Positions 57,369-64,000 of a DNA stretch of 64,000 nt are shown in pieces. Origin of the DNA: Schistocerca nitens (lineage: Eukaryota; Arthropoda; Insecta; Orthoptera; Acrididae); NCBI RefSeq assembly GCF_023898315.1, contig NC_064619.1, forward strand, positions 507,442,594 through 507,506,593, given 5' to 3'. Position numbers and translations under genes: made by a program. The notes under the pieces are model-generated. The model was not told the DNA's origin. It ran no database searches and saw only the letters and a program-made list of their open reading frames with translations. Numbering within the stretch: position 1 is the stretch's first letter; each line of letters begins with the position of its first letter.

Positions 57369-59344
57369 ATTGTATCTTTTACGAGTACTTTGTTTTTAGG
57401 TTGAGTAGTACCTCCAAGAACGCGTGGCATAGCAAGTCATTAAAGTGTATTTTTCCAGGGCAGCAGGTCAGATATTTAAGTGTGAATGCATGAGGTGAAA
57501 GGGGTTGTCTATACTGTCAGGCGTAGCCCACTTCGCAGTGTAATCACGACTGTAGAGTGAAAGTCAGGTAATAAATTAAGTGATGAGTTTGCGGGAAGAC
57601 TGTTTGACGCAGAGAAAAAGCATCCAAAACACTAGTATATGCTTATATTAATGCACCACGTATAAAAATATATGCAGTTATACCCGCTACATCTTGTATA
57701 ATAAACTTACAGTTCGTTGGAATTTGCTGTTCGACAGGCTAGTCTGTGATCCGAAAAAAAAGAACGTGTCCATAATTTTCGCTCTAACTTTCACAAATTA
57801 TATGTCTGAGATAGTAGGTATTTCTCCTACAGGTTGTTAAAAATAAAATTTTACAATGAAACAACATGAGTTTATGATCTGTTCCATTTGCACCTTTCAG
57901 CGTCTAAGACACTGTTTGTAATTACTTGACGGAAATAAAGAGCTGCTGGATTGCACTGAATCCATTCGAATCTCAGTTTCATTGATACATCGCCAGTACT
58001 TTTAGATCGAATTTTGAAAATTTCAGATCCAATTTGAGTTTGAAGTTGTTCAGGTAACTCAATTTTTAAAATGACATCTGTTTCACGCCTGTATGTACAC
58101 TTTTTAATAGAATACATGCTTCGAGAGAAAAATATGTAATTATAAACATATTACGAATTACAAAAAAATTGATTTTCAGATATTCAACTCCTGCCACACA
58201 CGTCTTGCCACACAAGTAGTACGTCTACAGCCATTCCAGAATATCCCTCAGCCCTGAGTTTGGATCTAGAGATAATTGTCTCAGGAACCTCTGGCTGTTT
58301 CATTTCATTTGCTGGTAAAATGTTTAATCTTCCCTTCAGTGCAATTTTGCATTCCCATATCTTGGACTGTGCCTTCAGTGCCATGCCCCTTCATCTAGGC
58401 AACCCTCAGAAATGGACAGAACTTTCCTAATGTGGTGCTGAGATCTGGAGCTCTAGATCCGAACCAAGGACTAACAGGTGGGCGGATTTCCCGTAGCCAA
58501 ACCACTGACACAAACGTATTTACCATATCGATTACGTTTCATTCTGAAGTAATGGGGTTACTGTAATGGATGCTGACTAGTAACAAGTGTATTTCACAAC
58601 CACAACACCTCAAAATTATTTCTCCATTCATTGGGAAAGTATGGAGTTCCATCTATACACCTACACCCGAGCTCAGATTGTGCTTACATTCCTGTTATTG
58701 TGTACAGTACCTCAGATTCCCATTTTTACTTGCTTACGCCCCACACAGTATTACACAACTCCAAACAAAAACGAACGATGTACTAGTCAAAATGTACAGG
58801 CTCCAAAAAGGAGCTGTCACCAATGAACGAGTTCTCAAAGATAAACGCATTCACATATCTCTAATGTGTTTACACGGCGCTTTTGTGCAGAGCTCATTTT
58901 GGTGCTTTGGGAGTGACACATTTCGAGCAGAGGACCGATAGTTCAGAATAGATAAATTAAACTTGTCACATATCGCAAAAATGAGATTACACATCGAACG
59001 AATGAATATAACCACACTTTGTTTACACTTCCATTTCTACATGTGTACCCTGCAAGTCACCTTACATTGTGGTGCAGAGGATACTTCTAGTGCCCCCTCT
59101 CTCAACCTTCCTCATTTCGCGAAACAAAAGCAGTAGGAATGGTTGACAGGAATCATCTGCATGAACTGTAATTGCTCTGATTTTCTTGTCGTGGTCGTTT
59201 CTCGAGGCATATGTGGGAAGAAATATAGCGTCGTTCGAAACTTTTTTGAACGTAGTCACTCACAATTTCAACAGTCATCTTTAGAGCTGTTTACGTTGAA
59301 ACTTACGCAGTGATCTTACAATTTAATAGCCCTAACTAGACATT
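57369..59344. other. Unassigned sequence
   Basis: About 2 kb of AT-rich sequence. Frames up to 123 codons (58570-58941, plus) have no recognisable domain. Nothing further is supportable. Confidence 0.45.
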
Positions 59345-59350
59345 ACTAAG

Positions 59351-60100
59351 TGTTGTGTACATAGTTCCGCGTAGTCAGCGCGTACACAACTTTCCCACTA
59401 GAGTGCGCCCCGCTAAGGACAACAGCGCAGGCGCAGCGCTCGTCCGTCTCCGCACTACGAGATGGCGCTGTCTTAGAGACGGACCAAATTCTGCTTCCGC
59501 CGATCCGCGTATTAATATGTAACGCATCCAATGAGATTGCTGCTAACGTAGAATCTTTTCTCCTCGCGGATCACACTCGCGCAGTGATACCTCAACGTGC
59601 GACGTATTATAACGAGTGTACAGACCTCCAATTAGTCAGCCTGCATTTATCTGCACCTGTCTGTACCAGTCTGCATTAGTCTGTACCAGTCTGTAGTCAA
59701 GTTTCAGTCTGCGCCTAATAAGATTATCATATTCCTGTACATAGCCATGAAGAGAAATGTATAGACACTTTGTCAAGTATCAGAGATATGTGAGAATAAG
59801 ATTAACGTACCAAGACCAAAGGAACTTCAGATTGTCAATTGTAAACAGCATCCAGAATCAAGTTACGTAATATCTATAATTTTTATTGTTTTAATAAATG
59901 TGTGTGAAAATTAAACAAGTTCTGTTTATAGTTGGTCACCGTCAATCTGCTACTCTAAGCGTGCAAGGGGCATTTCTATCGTCTGACACGCCACGATAAG
60001 ACCAGGAGACATATTGCTGACACTCGCCTACTTCGCTAGAGCGACAAGTCAGATAATCTGATGGTGTGTGTACCGAAGGTCTTACAGTACGCACACCACA
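59351..60100. mobile_element. Solo LTR (750 bp)
   Basis: The segment begins tgttgtgtac and ends cacaccaca, that is TG...CA with short inverted ends, and is flanked by a perfect 5-bp duplication ctaag (59346-59350 and 60101-60105). Internal order on the plus strand fits an LTR: TATA-like 'tattataa' at 59605, 'accagtctg' repeated twice nearby (59665-59695), and polyadenylation signal aataaa at 59893. No gag-pol lies on either side, so it is best read as a solo LTR left by recombination. Superfamily not determined. Confidence 0.85.
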
Positions 60101-60105
60101 CTAAG

Positions 60106-60640
60106 TAAAGCAATAAATAAGGATATATCGACGATTGTCTGAACTGCTCTGAAGAACACTACCTCAACTTTTGATACAGCTTTTTAATACACTTTGCACA
60201 CTGTGACAAGTTGCTACTCAGATATGCGACCTCATCCACAATGTGATTTTGATGGCAGCAAAAACAGACCTTCGAAGTAGTAGTCACTGATTCTTCAATA
60301 TTCTTGTGTTTTAGCTGGAGACAAAAGCCATTCACACTTCCAATTATTTCGTTTGTTGTGCACAATACTAAAGAGATGAAAAAGAAACAGAGAAGAGAGT
60401 TCTTCAGAGTGCTTGTAGCTGCGTGTATGCAGACACGGCCGTCGCAGCCTCTAGCCTGCAAAAGCGCACACCCTGTGAGCACCCTCGCGCACGTTTGATG
60501 TGGCCGCGAGTTCACTCGAACGATTAGGCGGCCGCATTTGCGCGCGTGATCGGATTCAGATGCTCCGACCGAGCGCAGTGGTCTCCGGCCATTAACGAAT
60601 AACGCTGCGTAACGGCGTAGTGGCCTGCAAACCCAGTGAC
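60106..60640. other. Unassigned, partly CpG-rich
   Basis: AT-rich to about 60420, then CpG-rich to about 60650. The 175-codon minus frame (60159-60686) has no domain I recognise. The right part might belong to the 5' region of the CR1-like element. Confidence 0.35.
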
Positions 60641-60776
60641 AGCTACGACCCCGCCCCCTCCTGTACTCTGCTTTGAGAACCGCCAAAGGGCTGGGTTGAC
60701 CTAGAGGCAGCAGTGCAGGTCAACACGTGTCACGATGTCATGTGCGTAACGCATCTGTCACATCTCTACCATCGTA

Positions 60777-61278
60777 ATGGGGCCCCTTAGAGAAATGGCA
60801 GCAAGAGAGGGGAAGAAAACCAATGTGCACTCCGTGTACATACCGGGGGGAGTCATTCCAGATGTGGAAAGGGTCCTTCCGGATGCCATGAAGGGTACAG
60901 GGTGCACCCATCTGCAGGTGGTCGCTCATATCGGCACCAATGATGTGTGTCGCTATGGATCGGAGGAAATCCTCTCTGGCTTTCGACGGCTATCTGATTT
61001 GGTGAAGACTGCCAGTCTCGCTAGCGGGATGAAAGCAGAGCTCACCATCTGCAGCATCGTCGACAGGACTGACTGTGGACCTTTGGTACAGAGTGGAGGG
61101 TCTGAATCAGAGGCTGAGACGGTTCTGCGACCATGTGGGCTGCAGATTCCTCGACTTGCGCCATAGGGTGGTGGGGTTTCGGGTTCCGCTGGATAGGTCA
61201 GGAGTCCACTACACGCAGCAAGCGGCTACACGGGTAGCAGGGGTTGTGTGGCGTGGACTGGGCGGTTTTTTAGGTTAG
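60777..61278 (+). pseudogene. CR1 ORF1, esterase-like protein, frameshifted
   Basis: The first frame (from 60777) has HSVYIPGGVIPDVERVL and VVAHIGTNDVCRYGSEEIL, an SGNH-hydrolase GxND block. It shifts near 61070 into a second frame carrying YRVEGLNQRLRRFCDHVGC, FLDL and LDRSGVHYTQQA, the D-x-x-H type block V (here Asp and His are present). The expected N-terminal GDS nucleophile block seems reduced to MG-PLREMA, so Ser appears lost. ORF1p would bind element RNA; the role of the esterase is not established. Confidence 0.75.
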
Positions 61279-61359
61279 ATGGCCTCGGGCAAGTACAGAA
61301 AGGGCAACAGCCTCAAAGGGTGCGGAGCAAAGTCAGGACATGCGGGGACCAAGCAGCAA

Positions 61360-62288
61360 TCGGTATTGTAATTGTAAACTGTCGAAGCTGCGTTGGTAAA
61401 GTACCGAACTTCAAGCGCTGATAGAAAGCACCGAAGCTGAAATCGTTATAGGTACAGAGAGCTGGCTTAAGCCAGAGATAAATTCTGCCGAAATTTTTAC
61501 AGAGGTACAGACGGTGTTTAGGAAGGATAGATTGCATGCAACCGGTGGTGGAGTGTTTGTCGCTGTTAGTAGTAGTTTATCCTGTAGTGAAGTAGAAGTG
61601 GATAGTTCCTGTGAATAATTATGGGTGGAGGTTACACTCAACAACCGAGCTGGGTTAATAATTGGCTCCTTTTACCGACCTCCCGACTCAGCAGCGTTAG
61701 TGGCAGAACAACTGAGAGAAAATTTGGAATACATTTCGCATAAATTTCCTCAGCATGTTATAGTCTTAGGTGGAGATTTCAATTTACCAGATATAGACTG
61801 GGACACTCAGATGTTTAGGACGGGTGGTAGGGACAGAGCATCGAGTGACATTATACTGAGTGCACTATCCGAAAATTACCTCGAGCAATTAAACAGAGAA
61901 CCGACTCGTGGAGATAACATCTTGGACCTACTGATAACAAACAGACCCGAACTTTTCGACTCTGTAAGTGCAGAACAGGGAATCAGTGATCATAAGGCCG
62001 TTGTAGCATCCCTGAATATGGAAGTTAATAGGAACATAAAAAAAGGGAGGAAGGTTTATCTGTTTAGCAAGAGTAATAGAAGGCAGATTTCAGACCACCT
62101 AACAGATCAAAACGAAAATTTCTGTTCCGACACTGACAATGTTGAGTGTTTATGGAAAAAGTTCAAGGCAATCGTAAAATGCGTTTTAGACAGGTACGTG
62201 CCGAGTAAAACTGTGAGGGACGGGAAAAACCCACCGTGGTACAACAACAAAGTTAGGAAACTACTGCGAAAGCAAAGAGAGCTTCAAG
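61360..62288 (+). pseudogene. CR1 ORF2 endonuclease domain, broken
   Basis: AP-like endonuclease in pieces. VIVNCRSCVGKV (61369) and, after a frameshift near 61405, EAEIVIGTESWLKPEI with the catalytic Glu. A TAA at about 61617 breaks the frame. From 61625 the frame is open: IIGSFYRPPDSAA, VIVLGGDFNLPDIDW, NILDLLITNRPELFD and GISDHKAVVASL (SDH). It ends in PPWYNNKVRKLLRKQRE at about 62284, where a frameshift leads to RT. The domain is non-functional as is. Confidence 0.9.
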
Positions 62289-64000
62289 TTTAAACGCAGC
62301 CAAAACCTCTCAGACAAACAGAAGCTAAGCGATGTCAAAGTTAGCGTAAGGAGGGCTATGCGAGAAGCGCTCAGTGAATTCGAAAGTAAAATTCTATGTA
62401 CAGATTTGACAGAAAATCCTAGGAAGTTCTGGTCTTACGTTAAATCAGTAAGTGGCTCGAAACAGCATATCCAGACACTCCGGGATGATGTTGGCATTGA
62501 AACAGAGGATGACACGCGTAAAGCTGAAATACTAAACACCTTTTTCCAAAGCTGTTTCACAGAGGAAGACCGCACTGCAGTTCCTTCTCTAAATCCTCGC
62601 ACAAACGAAAAAATGGCTGACATCGAAATAAGTGTCCAAGGAATAGAAAAGCAACTGGAATCACTCAACAGAGGAAAGTCCACTGGACCTGACGGGATAC
62701 CAATTCGATTCTACACAGAGTACGCGAAAGAACTTGCCCCCCTTCTAACAGCCGTGTACCGCAAGTCTCTAGAGGAACGGAGGGTTCCAAATGATTGGAA
62801 AAGAGCACAGGTAGTCCCAGTCTTCAAGAAGGGTCGTCGAGCAGATGCGCGAAACTATAGACCTATATCTCTGACGTCGATCTGTTGTAGAATTTTAGAA
62901 CATGTTTTTTGCTCGAGTATCATGTCGTTTTTGGAAACCCAGAATCTACTATGTAGGAATCAACATGGATTCCGGAAACAGCGATCGTGTGAGACCCAAC
63001 TCGCTTTATTTGTTCATGAGACCCAGAAAATATTAGATACAGGCTCCCAGGTAGATGCTATTTTTCTTGACTTCCGGAAGGCGTTCGATACAGTTCCGCA
63101 CTGTCGCCTGATAAACAAAGTAAGAGCCTACGGAATATCAGACCAGCTGTGTGGCTGGATTGAAGATTTTTTAGCAAACAGAACACAGCATGTTGTTATC
63201 AATGGAGAGACGTCTACAGACGTTAAGGTAACCTCTGGCGTGCCACAGGGGAGTGTTATGGGACCATTGCTTTTCACAATATATATAAATGACCTAGTAG
63301 ATAGTGTCGGAAGTTCCATGCGGCTTTTCGCGGATGATGCTGTAGTATACAGAGAAGTTGCAGCATTAGAAAATTGTAGCGAAATGCAGGAAGATCTGCA
63401 GCGGATAGGCACTTGGTGCAGGGAGTGGCAACTGTCCCTTAACATAGACAAATGTAATGTATTGCGAATACATAGAAAGAAGGATCCTTTATTGTATGAT
63501 TATATGATAGCGGAACAAACACTGGTAGCAGTTACTTCTGTAAAATATCTGGGAGTATGCGTGCGGAACGATTTGAAGTGGAATGATCATATAAAATTAA
63601 TTGTTGGTAAGGCGGGTACCAGGTTGAGATTCATTGGGAGAGTGCTTAGAAGATGTTGTCCAGCAACAAAGGAGGTGGCTTACAAAACGCTCGTTCGACC
63701 TATACTTGAGTATTGCTCATCAGTGTGGGATCCGTACCAGATCGGGTTGACGGAGGAGATAGAGAAGATCCAAAGAAGAGCGGCGCGTTTCGTCACAGGG
63801 TTATTTGGTAACCGTGATAGCGTTACGGAGATGTTTAATAAACTCAAGTGGCAGACTCTGCAAGAGAGGCGCTCTGCATCGCGGTGTAGCTTGCTCGCCA
63901 GGTTTCGAGAGGGTGCGTTTCTGGATGAGGTATCGAGTATATTGCTTCCCCCTACTTATACCTCCCGAGGAGATCACGAATGTAAAATTAGAGAGATTAG
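62289..64000 (+). CDS. CR1 reverse transcriptase, open to window edge (partial)
   Basis: About 570 codons without a stop, continuing beyond the window. In order: ENPRKFWSYVKSVSG linker, GKSTGPDGIPIRFY, NYRPISLTSICCRILEHVF, NQHGFRKQRSCETQLALFVH, IFLDFRKAFDTVPH (first catalytic Asp), SGVPQGSVMGPLLFTIYIND, MRLFADDAVVY (FADD catalytic pair), KYLGVCVRNDLKWNDHI and LVRPILEYCSSVWDPY. All RT blocks look intact, unlike the preceding endonuclease. It is separated from that part by a frameshift at about 62282-62289, so it lacks its own start. Confidence 0.92.

Larger units (their letters stand above)
60640..64000 (+). mobile_element. CR1-like LINE, long copy, runs off window
   Basis: A two-ORF non-LTR retrotransposon: ORF1 with an esterase-like (SGNH) domain and ORF2 with endonuclease and RT. 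ORF1 esterase domains are characteristic of CR1-clade elements. The 5' limit is uncertain and the 3' end lies beyond 64000. Its sequence from 63556 is nearly the same as the CR1 piece inserted in the RTE at 40892-41489. Confidence 0.88.

Noticed and set aside
60159-60686. 175-codon open frame on the minus strand
   Set aside because: No recognisable motif, and part of it lies in CpG-rich sequence. Probably chance.

Overview
This window is eukaryotic, almost certainly insect, repeat-dominated DNA. I found no convincing host protein-coding gene, no rRNA and no intact host tRNA gene. Nearly every interpretable stretch is a transposable element or its remains. The mix (tRNA-derived SINEs ending in a recurrent 'gagccatttgaacca' tail, RTE-type LINEs ending in a CAA microsatellite, CR1-type LINEs ending in ATGTAG hexamers, Tc1 and mariner elements) is what I would expect in a very large orthopteran genome such as a Schistocerca-type grasshopper. 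That assignment is an inference from memory of these families, not a search result.

Layout. 1-9.5 kb: AT-rich sequence with old LINE scraps, one SINE, an A-tailed transcript-like segment (5.4-6.2 kb) and a pair of inverted ~95-bp repeats about 3.9 kb apart. 9.5-16.2 kb: CpG-rich blocks, decayed RTE-B LINEs (one split by a SINE) and a foldback. 18.2-19.6 kb: a Tc1-like element with TIRs and TA ends. 20.3-24.7 kb: an RTE-A copy and an RTE-B copy, hit by three SINEs with clear target-site duplications. 25.2-27.4 kb: two Tc1 fragments in opposite orientation and a decayed LINE. 28.1-32.8 kb: several SINE families, a Tc1 remnant split by a SINE, and a short TIR element. 33.7-38.2 kb: mariner remnants, a 3 x 156-bp tandem repeat, a CpG-rich block, a mariner whose 5' coding end is split by a tandem SINE array, and a CR1 fragment. 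38.4-42.3 kb: the most complete RTE, with a 5' end that folds like an HDV-type ribozyme, one nonsense codon, and an in-frame CR1 insertion in its RT. 45.4-50 kb: an old transposase, a Tc1 element with an open transposase that lacks both catalytic Asp residues, a nearly intact mariner, and another mariner end. 52-55.6 kb: a foldback, a local duplication and a strong CpG-rich block. 56-57.4 kb: a second copy of the 18-kb Tc1 family. 59.35-60.1 kb: a solo LTR with a 5-bp duplication. 60.6-64 kb: a CR1-like LINE with an esterase-like ORF1, endonuclease and RT, running off the window.

How the parts relate. The LINEs carry AP-endonuclease and reverse transcriptase. The SINEs presumably used LINE machinery in trans. 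The nesting order (SINE into LINE, SINE into Tc1, SINE array into mariner, CR1 into RTE) gives a relative chronology. The best leads are the putative ribozyme at the RTE 5' end, the in-frame RTE-CR1 chimera, the SINE array bounded by one duplication, and the open Tc1 transposase with a G-G-E triad.
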